Positions 23,111 through 31,441 of a stretch of DNA of 34,215 bases are shown piece after piece. Under the pieces are notes generated by a model that made no database searches, was not told where the DNA came from, and saw nothing but the letters and a program-made list of their open reading frames with translations. Source of the DNA: Candidatus Paralachnospira avium. Lineage in GTDB: Bacteria > Bacillota > Clostridia > Lachnospirales > Lachnospiraceae. A program made the translations under genes and the position numbers. How positions within the stretch are numbered: the stretch's first letter is position 1; every line of letters starts with the position of its first letter. The stretch covers positions 1 through 34,215 of the forward strand of contig CAJFUL010000057.1 of assembly GCA_904420245.1 (NCBI GenBank). Reading direction: 5' to 3'.

Positions 23111-24109
23111 ATGATATTGGCGGACAAGATAGCGGAGCTGCGGAAGAAAAACGGCTGGTCCCAGGAGGAGCTGGCCGGAAAGCTGGGCGTGTCCAGACAG
23201 TCGGTTTCCAAGTGGGAGAGCGCGGCTTCTATACCGGATCTGGATAAGATCCTGAAACTCAGCGAGATATTTGGAGTCAGCACCGATCATCTTCTGAAGG
23301 ATTCGGAGCCGGGAGAAGAGGCGGCGGATGAAACAGGGCCGTCCCAGGAGGTGTTTTCTGACAGAGCTGTACGGATGGTGACACTGGAGGAGGCCAACGC
23401 TTATCTGGATACGGCCGGGGGCGCGGCCGGAAAGATCGCTCTGGGAGTCTCCATGTGTATCCTTTCGCCCACGGTCCTGATCCTTCTGGGAGGACTTTCC
23501 GGTCCGGAAGGCGGATACAGGATCCCGGAAGCTGCCGCGGGGGCAGTGGGGCTGACGGTGCTCCTGGCAGTTATAGCGGCGGCTGTAGCCATATTCATCG
23601 GTTATGGAAGAAGACTGGAACCTTTTGAGTATCTGGAAAAGGAGCCTGTGGAGCTGGGGTACGGAGTGACCGGCGCGGTGGAAAAGAGGAAGAAGGGCTA
23701 TGAGGCTTCCCATGGGATCACGCTGATGGCCGGCGTGGGGCTCTGCATCCTCAGCGCCGTGCCTCTGGTGGTCACGGGGATCCTGGGCGAAGGAGGGATG
23801 CTGGTGATCCTGGGGCTGATCTCCTGCCTGGCCATAGCGGCGGCCGGCGTGTTTTTTCTGGTGAAGACCCATGTGATCTACAGCGCCTTCCAGAAGCTCT
23901 TGGAGGAAGGAGACTATACCAGGGAAAGGAAGGCGGCGGAGAAGAGGAACGACGTGGTGGCCGCGGTATACTGGTGCGTCGTCTCGGCGGTCTACCTGGG
24001 ATGGAGCTTCTATACCATGGAATGGCATCGCACCTGGATCATCTGGCCCTGCGCCGGAGTGCTGTTCGGCGCCGTGATGGGGATCAGCAATGGACTGGGG
24101 AGGAGATAG
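23111..24109 (+). CDS. XRE-family regulator fused to a polytopic membrane domain
   Basis: A 332-residue protein. The N-terminal XRE helix-turn-helix (about 1-60, [22 protein letters not shown]) is followed by a short acidic linker and about six hydrophobic spans (roughly 110-130, 138-162, 195-215, 220-245, 280-300, 305-325). It is therefore a membrane-tethered DNA-binding protein, a layout frequent in Clostridia. ATG 23111 has GGGAGG 9 bases upstream; the open frame to 23048 lacks a site. It is followed by a separate promoter for the hydrolase. Targets and signal unknown. Confidence 0.85.
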   Translation: MILADKIAELRKKNGWSQEELAGKLGVSRQSVSKWESAASIPDLDKILKLSEIFGVSTDHLLKDSEPGEEAADETGPSQEVFSDRAVRMVTLEEANAYLDTAGGAAGKIALGVSMCILSPTVLILLGGLSGPEGGYRIPEAAAGAVGLTVLLAVIAAAVAIFIGYGRRLEPFEYLEKEPVELGYGVTGAVEKRKKGYEASHGITLMAGVGLCILSAVPLVVTGILGEGGMLVILGLISCLAIAAAGVFFLVKTHVIYSAFQKLLEEGDYTRERKAAEKRNDVVAAVYWCVVSAVYLGWSFYTMEWHRTWIIWPCAGVLFGAVMGISNGLGRR

Positions 24110-24142
24110 AAGGCCTGGGAGACTTTGGGAAAGGGGAGGCAG

Positions 24143-24171
24143 TTGAGAAAATCGCGTTTTCCATATATAAT
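24143..24171 (+). promoter_or_regulatory. Promoter of the hydrolase-ATL operon
   Basis: TTGAGA at 24143-24148, a 17-base spacer and TATAAT at 24166-24171. The start near 24178 leaves a leader of about 26 bases. Confidence 0.8.
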
Positions 24172-24203
24172 AAAGGGGACAGACTTGCAGGGAGGCGGCA
24201 GAA

Positions 24204-25190
24204 ATGAAGAAACGGCGTATCCGGAAAATCCTTTTGATCGTGGCCGGGATCCTGGCGGTCCTCTATGTGATCGTCTGCAATATCCTGGTGAGCGCGGCCC
24301 TGGTCCCCTCTTTTATGGAGACCCTGGAGGCCTTTGAAGATCTGACGGAACAGGGGATGTCAGAGCAGGTACATACCGACGACATCATCGAGAACCAGGC
24401 CAGCGCGGCGGACCGGACAAGTGAATGGGTGAAAAACGCGGACTCGGAGCTGCTTTCTCTGACCTCGTCCGACGGCTACCGTCTTGTGAGCCGGGTCTTT
24501 TACCAGGAGGAAGAGAGCCATAAATGGGTGCTGCTCCTTCATGGTTACACAGGATGGAAGGAAGAGATGTTTCCCATCGGGTACCAGTACGCTCAGAGGG
24601 GATACCAGGTGCTGGCGCCGGATATGCGGTGCAGCGGAGAGAGCGAAGGAGATTTCATCGGGATGGGCTGGACGGACCGGCTGGATAATATGCTGTGGCT
24701 GGACTGGATCCTTGAGCAGGATCCGGAGGCGGAGATCGTGATCCACGGACAGTCCATGGGAGCGGCCTGCGCGCTGATGATGAGCGGAGAGGAAGCGCTT
24801 CCGGACCAGGTGAAGGCCGTTGTGGCCGACAGCGCGTATACCAACGCTTATGATATGTTCAAGAAACAGATGTGGGACTGGTTCCATCTGCCGGCCTTTC
24901 CTCTGCTCCAGGGAGCCAATCTGATGCTCCAGCTCCGGGGCGGCTACGATTTAAAGGATGCCTCGGCACTGGCGGCGGTGGAAAAGACAGATCTTCCGAT
25001 CCTGTTCATCCATGGGACGGAGGACGCCTTCGTGCCCTCGTCCATGAGCGAAGAGCTCTATGAGGCCGCGGCAGGGGAGAAGCAGATCCTGCTGGTGGAA
25101 GGGGCCGGCCATGTCCAGGCCCAGGATAAGGATCCGGAAGGATATTACGGGACGGTATTTTCCTTCCTGGAGCAGCACGGGATGGAGTAG
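24204..25190 (+). CDS. Membrane-anchored alpha/beta hydrolase
   Basis: A 328-residue serine hydrolase with an N-terminal TM anchor (about 7-28) and an extracytoplasmic catalytic domain. HGYTGWKEEM forms the oxyanion region, Ser184 in HGQSMG is the nucleophile, IHGTEDAFVP supplies the acid, and GAGHVQAQ the His. The pattern matches the BAAT/acyl-CoA-thioester-hydrolase-like YfhR/Bem46 group. The substrate is unknown. It has its own promoter and is followed after 2 bases by the alkyltransferase-like gene. Confidence 0.9.
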   Translation: MKKRRIRKILLIVAGILAVLYVIVCNILVSAALVPSFMETLEAFEDLTEQGMSEQVHTDDIIENQASAADRTSEWVKNADSELLSLTSSDGYRLVSRVFYQEEESHKWVLLLHGYTGWKEEMFPIGYQYAQRGYQVLAPDMRCSGESEGDFIGMGWTDRLDNMLWLDWILEQDPEAEIVIHGQSMGAACALMMSGEEALPDQVKAVVADSAYTNAYDMFKKQMWDWFHLPAFPLLQGANLMLQLRGGYDLKDASALAAVEKTDLPILFIHGTEDAFVPSSMSEELYEAAAGEKQILLVEGAGHVQAQDKDPEGYYGTVFSFLEQHGME

Positions 25191-25192
25191 AT

Positions 25193-25549
25193 ATGGATTT
25201 TTACAGACGGGTGGGTATCGTGTGCCGTCAGATCCCGGAGGGCCGCGTGGCCTCCTACGGGCAGATCGCCCTGCTGTGCGGCAGGCCCAAAAACGCCAGG
25301 CAGGTGGGATACAGCCTGGGCCATGGACGCAGCGGGAACGGAGTGCCTGCCCACAGGGTAGTAAACGGCAGGGGAAGCTTAAGCGGCGCCGCGGCCTTTC
25401 CGGAGCCGGGATTCCAGAGAAGGCTTCTGGAAAAAGAGGGCGTGGTCCTGGAGGAGGACGGCACAGTGGACCTGAAGAAATACGGCTGGCGCAGCACCTT
25501 TGAGGATGCCCTCCGGTTCCGGCAGCTCTTCGAGGAGATGGGCATCTAA
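25193..25549 (+). CDS. Alkyltransferase-like (ATL) protein, MGMT homologue without catalytic Cys
   Basis: A 118-residue protein of the O6-alkylguanine-DNA alkyltransferase DNA-binding domain family. The family motif PCHRV reads PAHRV (Ala53), so it cannot accept an alkyl group. Tyr22 (VASYGQIA) and the Arg-finger segment ARQVGYSLG remain. ATL proteins bind O6-alkylguanine and flag it for nucleotide excision repair. GGAG lies upstream of ATG 25193, 2 bases after the hydrolase, implying a shared transcript. Its stop overlaps the convergent glycosylase gene by 4 bases. Confidence 0.9.
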   Translation: MDFYRRVGIVCRQIPEGRVASYGQIALLCGRPKNARQVGYSLGHGRSGNGVPAHRVVNGRGSLSGAAAFPEPGFQRRLLEKEGVVLEEDGTVDLKKYGWRSTFEDALRFRQLFEEMGI

Positions 25550-26400
25550 GAGGGAGAGCAGGTCAGCTCATGATAGAACATATACTGCTGGAGGATCCCC
25601 GCCAGCGGAGCGTAAGCGGAAAAGGGGAAGCCTTCGGGATATTCCCGTTCCAAAACCTGGCGGATATGGGTATCGACGGGAAAGGCCTCCAGATGATGGA
25701 GGGCAAAGAGGCAGACGCAGTCGGCCACCTTGACCCCTACGCCGTAGAACTCCATGAGAGCTTCTCTGGCCTCCGGAAACTCCATATTCCGGATGGCGTC
25801 CAGAGAGATCTGTCCTCCGGCCACGGAGCGGGCCGCCGCCAGGACATATTTGGCCCTGTAGCCCAGATTGCAGCGGCGCAGCGCTTCCTCATCGGCCGCG
25901 GCCAGCGCCTCCGCCGTGGGAAAGCTGTGGAGGTCCGGGCTGCCGTCAAGGGGCGTTCCGTAAGCTTCGCAGAGCAGCCGGATGCACCGGCGGATGCGGG
26001 GGATATTGTTCTGCTGGGAGATCAGGAAGCTGATGAGGGTCTCCCAGAGGTCCTGCCGCAGGATCCGGATGCCGCCTCCGGTCCCGGCGGCCCGGCGCAG
26101 ATACGCATCCTCAGGGAGGATGCTTTTTTTGACTGCGCTGTAGTCGAAGTCCAGATCGAAATAAGACCGCCAGAACCCGTCAAATTCTTCCCGGCTGCAG
26201 GAAAAGCGGCAGGTCTGGACCTGCCGCTGGCCGGAAGCGTCCCGGCTGTTTTCCAGGTACGGAGAGGGAAGCACCTGGATCTCCATGCATCGGTCCAGGG
26301 CGGCGGCGCGGAAGCGGTCTTTTGCCAGAGGCTCCATGCGGAAGCACTGGCCGGAAGCGGCGATCTGGGCGATGTCGAAATCTTTCAGTGTCAGGATCAT
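25546..26400 (-). CDS. OGG-type 8-oxoguanine DNA glycosylase/AP lyase
   Basis: A 284-residue base-excision repair enzyme of the HhH-GPD superfamily. The N-terminal OGG-type domain is about 1-110 (IAASGQCFRME). The helix-hairpin-helix FYGVGVKVADCVCLF has catalytic Lys224, and Asp243 in FPVDTHIRQVL follows 19 residues later, the same spacing as human OGG1 (Lys249/Asp268). It starts 3 bases after the NimA-like gene and shares that promoter. The C-terminus is normal and overlaps the ATL gene tail-to-tail. Confidence 0.92.
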   Translation of the reverse strand: MILTLKDFDIAQIAASGQCFRMEPLAKDRFRAAALDRCMEIQVLPSPYLENSRDASGQRQVQTCRFSCSREEFDGFWRSYFDLDFDYSAVKKSILPEDAYLRRAAGTGGGIRILRQDLWETLISFLISQQNNIPRIRRCIRLLCEAYGTPLDGSPDLHSFPTAEALAAADEEALRRCNLGYRAKYVLAAARSVAGGQISLDAIRNMEFPEAREALMEFYGVGVKVADCVCLFALHHLEAFPVDTHIRQVLEREYPEGFPFSAYAPLAGILQQYMFYHELTCSPS

Positions 26401-26403
26401 CTT

Positions 26404-26907
26404 CTACTCCATCCGTCCGTGTTTCATTTCTATGCCGTCTTTGTCGTATTTCTTTCTTTTCCCGGTGAGCTCTTCCATGGTGATCTTCCAGATGGAGGTG
26501 ATCTCCAGGCTCCGTTCCAGGGCCTGGCCGAACTGGTCCATGAGCTGCGGCGTATGGCGCTCACAGATGAGCCGGAGAGCATGGATCTTTTCTTCCGGAT
26601 CCGTGACAGGGGAAGCAGTCCCGGTGAAGACCGCGGATTCATATTCGGTGGTGAACTTGCCCAGGGCGCCCCGGTTGGTATCGCCCACACAGGATACGCA
26701 GACACGGGGATTGGCCAGGAGGGCCTGAGCGCGCTTTCCCTGTGCTTTTCCGCAGTGGAAGTACACGGAGTTTCCGTCTCTGGCGATGGTCAGGGGCGTA
26801 CAGTAAGGATTTCCGTCGGTGTCCGTCATGGCGGCAACGGCCCACTCACACTTATCTACAATGGTTTCGGCCCATTCTCTGGGCATCTCCCGGTCTTTCC
26901 GGATCAT
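26404..26907 (-). CDS. NimA/pyridoxamine-5'-phosphate-oxidase-like flavoprotein
   Basis: A 167-residue split-barrel FMN-binding protein. MIRKDREM, the AAMTDTDGNPYCTPLTIARDGNSVYFHCG stretch and NPRVCVS match the NimA/nitroimidazole-resistance-like PNPOx family of Clostridia. The substrate is unknown; reduction of flavin or haem-like compounds or of nitro-drugs is known in the family. ATG 26907 is chosen because AAGGAGG lies 6 bases upstream; the longer frame to 27036 runs through the promoter. First gene of the pair with the OGG-type glycosylase. Confidence 0.85.
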   Translation of the reverse strand: MIRKDREMPREWAETIVDKCEWAVAAMTDTDGNPYCTPLTIARDGNSVYFHCGKAQGKRAQALLANPRVCVSCVGDTNRGALGKFTTEYESAVFTGTASPVTDPEEKIHALRLICERHTPQLMDQFGQALERSLEITSIWKITMEELTGKRKKYDKDGIEMKHGRME

Positions 26908-26944
26908 AGGCGTCCTCCTTTTGTATGTAAAGATATATGGGACT

Positions 26945-26973
26945 ATTGTAGCACATCCGGCAGAAAACGTCAT
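26945..26973 (-). promoter_or_regulatory. Promoter of the NimA-like/OGG pair
   Basis: ATGACG (26973 down to 26968), a 17-base spacer and TACAAT (26950 down to 26945) with TGC directly before the -10. It diverges from the malQ promoter. Confidence 0.75.
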
Positions 26974-26995
26974 GGGGATTTGCGGCGGGAGAGTA

Positions 26996-27024
26996 TTGAG
27001 AAAGACGTGGTTTTTCAGTATAAT
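26996..27024 (+). promoter_or_regulatory. Promoter of malQ
   Basis: TTGAGA at 26996-27001, a 17-base spacer and TATAAT at 27019-27024. The short leader of about 24 bases contains the GAGGG ribosome site. No operator palindrome is obvious. Confidence 0.8.
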
Positions 27025-27053
27025 AGTAAAAAACAAAAAGAGAGGGACAAAGG

Positions 27054-28550
27054 ATGACAGACCACAGATTGGAGAGGGGAGCGGGGATCCTGCTTCCGGT
27101 CACCAGCCTTCCGTCCTCCTATGGGATCGGGACGTTTGGAAAAGCGGCGTATGAATTTATAGATTTTTTGAGAGAAGCCGGGCAGAAATACTGGCAGGTG
27201 CTCCCGCTGGGACCCACCAGCTATGGGGACAGCCCGTATCAGTCTTTTTCCGCCTTTGCGGGGAATCCGTACCTGATCGATCTGGACATGCTGGCGGAGG
27301 AAGGACTCCTGGAAAAGAGATATGCGGAGAGTTTTTCCTGGGGAGACAGCCAGCAGTATGTTTCCTATGACAAGATCTACGAGAGCCGGTTCCGGGTCCT
27401 GAAGGAAGCGTTCCGGAACAGCCTTCACAGGGAGACGGAGGCTTTTCGCGCCTTTGAGGAGGAAAACCGGTATTGGCTTCCGGATTACTGCCTGTTCATG
27501 GCCTGCAAGGAGTATTTTGGAGGAAAGGAATGGCTGTCCTGGGAGGAAGGGATCCGCTTCCGCCGGCCGGAAGCCCTGGACAAGTATAGGAAGCTCCTGC
27601 GGGAGGAGACGGATTTCTGGGCCTTTTGCCAGTATAAATTTTTTGAACAGTGGGGAAGGCTGCGGGAATATGCCGCCGCGGGCGGGATCCGGATCATCGG
27701 GGATATGCCCATCTACGCGGCCATGGACAGCGCCGACGTGTGGAGCCATCCGGGTCTGTTCCAGCTGGAGGAAAATCTCCTGCCGAAGTTCATAGCGGGA
27801 GTGCCGCCGGATGCCTTCAGCGCCACGGGACAGCTCTGGGGGAATCCGCTCTATGACTGGGAGGCCATGGAGAAAGAGGATTTTAAATGGTGGAGGAAGC
27901 GGATCCAGTCCTCGGAAAAGCTCTACGACGCAGTCCGCATCGATCATTTCATCGGGATCACCAGGTACTACGCGGTGCCGGGAGGAGCGAAGGACAGCGT
28001 CCACGGGACTTATGAGCCGGGCCCCGGGAGCAGGCTGACGGATGCCCTCAATGAGACCGCGGAAAATCTGCGGATCATCGCGGAAGATCTGGGAGTGGTG
28101 ACGCCCCAGGTCCGAAAACTCCTCCGGGACAACGGCTATCCCGGCATGAAGGTACTGGCCTTCGGCTTTGACGGAGATCCGGCCAATGAGCATCTGCCCC
28201 ATAATTATAAAGATCCCAACTGCATCGTCTACGGGGGCACCCATGACAATGAGACTCTGGCAGGCCTGTTCTGCGATAAGTCGGACGAGGTGCTGACCTA
28301 CCTGTTTGAGCTGACCGGCACCAGGGACAGGAGCCGGATCGTGGAGTCCCTGTTCCGCCAGGCATACGGGAGCATTGCCGATGTGGTCATCTTCCAGGCT
28401 CAGGATGTGCTGAAGCTGGACAATTCCGCCAGGATGAACACGCCGTCTACTCTGGGCGAAAACTGGAGATGGAGACTGACGAGGGGGCAGCTGGGACAAA
28501 AAGAAGCCCAGTGGCTGGGCTTCCTGGTACATACTTATAATCGGTACTGA
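27054..28550 (+). CDS. malQ: 4-alpha-glucanotransferase (amylomaltase, GH77)
   Basis: A 498-residue cytoplasmic enzyme that transfers alpha-1,4-glucan segments in maltodextrin and glycogen metabolism. The family N-terminus GAGILLPVTSLPSSYGIGTFG is intact, as are the GH77 catalytic residues: nucleophile Asp297 (VRIDHFIG), acid/base Glu344 (IIAEDLG) and transition-state Asp398 (GGTHDNETL). Length is typical. It has its own promoter and stands alone, and its stop lies 3 bases from the stop of a convergent gene, with no terminator between. Confidence 0.95.
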   Translation: MTDHRLERGAGILLPVTSLPSSYGIGTFGKAAYEFIDFLREAGQKYWQVLPLGPTSYGDSPYQSFSAFAGNPYLIDLDMLAEEGLLEKRYAESFSWGDSQQYVSYDKIYESRFRVLKEAFRNSLHRETEAFRAFEEENRYWLPDYCLFMACKEYFGGKEWLSWEEGIRFRRPEALDKYRKLLREETDFWAFCQYKFFEQWGRLREYAAAGGIRIIGDMPIYAAMDSADVWSHPGLFQLEENLLPKFIAGVPPDAFSATGQLWGNPLYDWEAMEKEDFKWWRKRIQSSEKLYDAVRIDHFIGITRYYAVPGGAKDSVHGTYEPGPGSRLTDALNETAENLRIIAEDLGVVTPQVRKLLRDNGYPGMKVLAFGFDGDPANEHLPHNYKDPNCIVYGGTHDNETLAGLFCDKSDEVLTYLFELTGTRDRSRIVESLFRQAYGSIADVVIFQAQDVLKLDNSARMNTPSTLGENWRWRLTRGQLGQKEAQWLGFLVHTYNRY

Positions 28551-28553
28551 GGC

Positions 28554-29411
28554 TTATAAACATACTTCGGCGACCTTCCGGATGTATTCCGGAGTGGTCC
28601 CGCAGCAGCCTCCGATGAGGCGGGCTCCGGCTTCCACCAGGGTCTTCATATGCCTGGCGTATTCATCGGGCCCCATGGGATAGACGGCGTTCCCCTTATC
28701 GTCTATGGTGGGCATCCCCGCGTTGGGAATGGCGATCACAGGGACGTCTACCCGTTCTTTGATGTTGCGGACGACGGCTTCCAGCTTGTCCGGTCCTGTG
28801 GAGCAGTTGATGCCCACGGCGTCGGCGCCCATCTCGGCCAGGGTCTCCGCCGCATCGAAGATATTGCCGCCGTAGAACAGGCTTCCGTCGGATTCGATGG
28901 TCAGGGAGCAGCACATGGGCAGGTCGCATACGGAGCGGCAGGCTTCCAGGGCCGCCATGGTCTCCTCCAGCCCCAGCATGGTGGCTGCCATCACATAATC
29001 GGCGCCTCCGTCGGCGATGATCTGGATCTGCTCGGAATAGGCATCCAACAGCTTTCCGTAGTCTTCGTCGATGCGGCTGGTGGTGGTCACGCTGGCGCAC
29101 AGGTAGATGCCGTCCCGGACGGTCTCTCTGGCGATCTTCATCAGAGTGCTGTTGATCTCATAAGTCTGATCCTCCAGTCCGTGGCGGGCCAGATTGATCC
29201 GGTTGGCCGTGAAGGTGGGGGCGCTGACCACCTGGGAACCGGCGTCCATGAAGCCGTGTTTGATATCTATGATGACCTGCGGATGGTCGCAGATCCATTT
29301 CTCTGTGCAGACCCCCTTGGGCATGCCTGCTCTCATCAGGTTTGAGCCGGTGGCTCCGTCTCCCAGGAGGGGCCCCTTTTCAAGCCGCGCGCGAAATTCT
29401 TCTCTAGTCAT
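28554..29411 (-). CDS. Homocysteine S-methyltransferase family protein
   Basis: A 285-residue TIM-barrel protein related to the Hcy-binding module of MetH, BHMT and MmuM. Start GPLLGDGATGSNLMRAG matches the family, and Zn-binding Cys203 (GINCSTGP), Cys269 and Cys270 (GGCCGTTPEY) are present. It transfers a methyl group to homocysteine or a similar thiol; the donor is not known. As a lone module it could partner a corrinoid protein or use S-methylmethionine. ATG 29411 has AAGGAG 7 bases upstream, better than ATG 29432. It has its own promoter. Confidence 0.9.
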   Translation of the reverse strand: MTREEFRARLEKGPLLGDGATGSNLMRAGMPKGVCTEKWICDHPQVIIDIKHGFMDAGSQVVSAPTFTANRINLARHGLEDQTYEINSTLMKIARETVRDGIYLCASVTTTSRIDEDYGKLLDAYSEQIQIIADGGADYVMAATMLGLEETMAALEACRSVCDLPMCCSLTIESDGSLFYGGNIFDAAETLAEMGADAVGINCSTGPDKLEAVVRNIKERVDVPVIAIPNAGMPTIDDKGNAVYPMGPDEYARHMKTLVEAGARLIGGCCGTTPEYIRKVAEVCL

Positions 29412-29440
29412 TTGGATTCTCCTTCTTCTCATGATTTACC

Positions 29441-29469
29441 ATTATAGCCATAAAAAAGAAAAGAAGCAA
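29441..29469 (-). promoter_or_regulatory. Promoter of the homocysteine-methyltransferase-family gene
   Basis: TTGCTT (29469 down to 29464), a 17-base spacer and TATAAT (29446 down to 29441). The -35 lies in the T-rich tail of the aroE-like terminator. Confidence 0.7.
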
Positions 29470-29494
29470 GAGGCTGGACTGCCGCCGGAGCCTC
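29451..29494 (-). terminator. Probable terminator of the aroE-like gene
   Basis: On the minus strand GAGGCT (29494-29489) pairs with AGCCTC (29475-29470), followed by a T-rich tail down to 29451. The hairpin overlaps the stop codon of the gene. The 13-base loop makes it a weak candidate. Confidence 0.5.
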
Positions 29495-30380
29495 AGCTTT
29501 TCCCGGCCAGGAAGGCTTTCAGCTCCTTTACGGGCATGGGAAGGCCCGTATAGAGCCGGAAGGCTTCGGCAGCCTGCCAGAGGAGCATGCCTCTTCCGCC
29601 CAGGACGTTTTCTTTCCGGCAGCCGTTTTGAAGGGCGTCTTCCATGAGCCTGGTGGTTTCGGGCTGGCAGATCACGTCATAGACCACCAGATCCCTGTGA
29701 AAGACGGACATATCGGTGATGAGGGATCTTCCCTCTCCTCCCGGCGCCATTCCCACGGGAGTGGCGTTGATCAGGATGGAAGCCTTCCGGACCGTCCGGT
29801 GGAGCAGGTCGGGATCTGTCAGGAGCCGGTATTCCATCCGGCAGGAAACGCCGTCCGCCGCCAGGGCATCTCCTATGGCCCTGGCTTTTTCCAGCCCTTC
29901 CCGGCTCCGGTTGAATATGGTCACAGAAGCGGCGCCCTCCAGGGCGCACTGGGTCAGGATGGCCGACGCGGCGCCGCCCGTGCCCATGAGGACGATGTCT
30001 TTTCCGGTCACGGTGTGGCCGTGGTCCATAAGATCCGACAGGAATCCAATGCCGTCGGTGATATGACCTGTCAGGATGCCGTCTTCATTGACAATGGTAT
30101 TTACGGCCCCGGTGAACCGGGCGGCGGGAGAGAGGCGGTCCACCTGTCTGGCGGCTTCCCGTTTGCAGGGCATGGTCACATTGAGCCCCCGTATTTGGAG
30201 ACGCTTTGCGGCGTCCAGGGTGTCCTTCACCTGGTCCTCCCGGCAGTCGAAGGCCAGGTATACGCAGTCCAGTCCATAGTAGTCAAAGCAGAAATTGTAC
30301 ATGGCGGGGGAACCGGCGCGGTCCACCGGAGTTCCGATGATGCCAAAGAGCTTTGTGGTTCCGGAAATTCTCGTATCCAT
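29493..30380 (-). CDS. Shikimate dehydrogenase-like protein (AroE paralogue)
   Basis: A 295-residue NADP-binding oxidoreductase of the shikimate/quinate dehydrogenase family. Catalytic Lys73 (GLNVTMPCKRE), Asn94 (GAVNTIV), Asp109 (GHITDGIGF) and the GTGGAASA Rossmann loop are present. The substrate-binding N-terminal motif normally HSxSP reads RAGSP (Ser24 is kept, the first Ser is replaced by Ala22), and the usual GxNTDG reads GHITDG. These changes suggest a specialised paralogue rather than the biosynthetic AroE; quinate, another hydroxy acid or a new substrate are possible. ATG 30380 has AAGGAG 7 bases upstream. It lies 22 bases after the membrane-protein gene, probably the same transcript. 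Confidence 0.82.
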   Translation of the reverse strand: MDTRISGTTKLFGIIGTPVDRAGSPAMYNFCFDYYGLDCVYLAFDCREDQVKDTLDAAKRLQIRGLNVTMPCKREAARQVDRLSPAARFTGAVNTIVNEDGILTGHITDGIGFLSDLMDHGHTVTGKDIVLMGTGGAASAILTQCALEGAASVTIFNRSREGLEKARAIGDALAADGVSCRMEYRLLTDPDLLHRTVRKASILINATPVGMAPGGEGRSLITDMSVFHRDLVVYDVICQPETTRLMEDALQNGCRKENVLGGRGMLLWQAAEAFRLYTGLPMPVKELKAFLAGKS

Positions 30381-30402
30381 ATGATCTCTCCTTATCAAAT
30401 CT

Positions 30403-31374
30403 TTAAAAGATAAAGCCTTTCATGGGCCGGGCTTTCGCGGCGGGGATCCCGGTCCACTGGGCCAGACGGCCGGCCATGGCCCTTGTATCCTCCGGATCGT
30501 TCTGGTTGATCAGGATGTGGCTTCCATCTGAAAGACGGATCAGGAGCATCAGAGGCACGTGGTCGTGGATATACCAGAGACCCTCGCCGTACTGGCTGCA
30601 TGAAAAATGCCCCATTTTGCCGGAAAAACCATTGGTGCGGACGGCGCCGGAGGGTGTCCCGGCGATCAGTGAGATGGAGGATACCTGATCTAAGGAAAAT
30701 TCCGTGCCGTACATGGGAGACTGGATTTCCACGATATCACCGGCAAGCTCCATGGAAAAATCCTTTATCTGGAGCCGCAGGACCGGCAGGACGGCTGTGC
30801 TCAGCAGCGTAAACAGGATCAGAAGGATCACGGCCCCGGATGCCGCCGCCAGTCCTCTGTGACCCAGGTTTATTTCCCAGCCGAAGCCGGTCCGCTTGGT
30901 CACCAGAAAAGCCGGGTCTTCCGGATTGCAGTAATATCCCTTTCTCCAGTAATGATCTTCGTCCCGCAGGAGGAGCTCTCCGTTCTTCCCGGCGATCGGA
31001 AGGCGGCGCCCCGTAAACCAGCCATTTTCTGTTTTCAGCCGGTACATCTTCCGGACAAAACGGCGGTAAAGGAGAGTCCAGGACAGGAACAGGACGATGA
31101 TCCACAGAGCCAGATAAGGGAGCTCCAGCCATTGCCTGGGACCGGTCATAAACAGGTAAGGCGCCAGAGAACACCAGCCGGACAGGAAGAAGAGGCGCAG
31201 AGTACGTCTCCAGCGGTCAAGGAGCGCCTTTATCCGCGGTTCCTCCAATTGCTCCCGGGGCAGCCGGATGCCCAGTACGATCCCCGCGCCGGGCTCCAGA
31301 GCTTTTCGCCCTGAGAGCCACAGGATCGTAAGGATGACGGCGCAAGTGCAGAATAGGATCCTATTCATATACAT
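30403..31374 (-). CDS. Membrane protein with DUF5808-like motif and PH-like C-terminus
   Basis: A 323-residue protein. Likely TM segments lie at about 4-21, 60-78, 84-105 and 178-202. The central GYYCNPEDPAFLVTKRTGFGWEINLGH segment matches the DUF5808 pattern of bacterial membrane proteins with an N-terminal TM pair. The C-terminal 100 residues (VEIQSPMYGTEFSLDQVSSISLI) look like a bacterial PH/YdbT-type domain. Function unknown; related proteins sit with small membrane regulators. ATG 31374 has GGAGG 7 bases upstream and an extended -10 promoter. Confidence 0.7.
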   Translation of the reverse strand: MYMNRILFCTCAVILTILWLSGRKALEPGAGIVLGIRLPREQLEEPRIKALLDRWRRTLRLFFLSGWCSLAPYLFMTGPRQWLELPYLALWIIVLFLSWTLLYRRFVRKMYRLKTENGWFTGRRLPIAGKNGELLLRDEDHYWRKGYYCNPEDPAFLVTKRTGFGWEINLGHRGLAAASGAVILLILFTLLSTAVLPVLRLQIKDFSMELAGDIVEIQSPMYGTEFSLDQVSSISLIAGTPSGAVRTNGFSGKMGHFSCSQYGEGLWYIHDHVPLMLLIRLSDGSHILINQNDPEDTRAMAGRLAQWTGIPAAKARPMKGFIF

Positions 31375-31403
31375 ATCGGTACCTCCGGGATCAGGATGAT
31401 TCC

Positions 31404-31432
31404 AGTATAGCAGAAGCCCGGAGAAGTTTAAA
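31404..31432 (-). promoter_or_regulatory. Promoter of the DUF5808-like gene
   Basis: TTTAAA (31432 down to 31427), a 17-base spacer and TATACT (31409 down to 31404) with TGC before it. It lies in the 67-base gap after the P-type ATPase gene on the same strand, which has no clear terminator. Confidence 0.6.
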
Positions 31433-31441
31433 GAGCGGCGG

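Noticed and set aside
25570..27057. 495-codon plus-strand frame over the OGG and NimA-like genes
   Set aside because: Runs across two genes, their promoter and a divergent promoter; no domain visible.
28548..28556. Malfunctioning junction between malQ and the homocysteine-methyltransferase-family gene
   Set aside because: Both proteins are complete; a 3-base convergent gap without a terminator is common in compact genomes.
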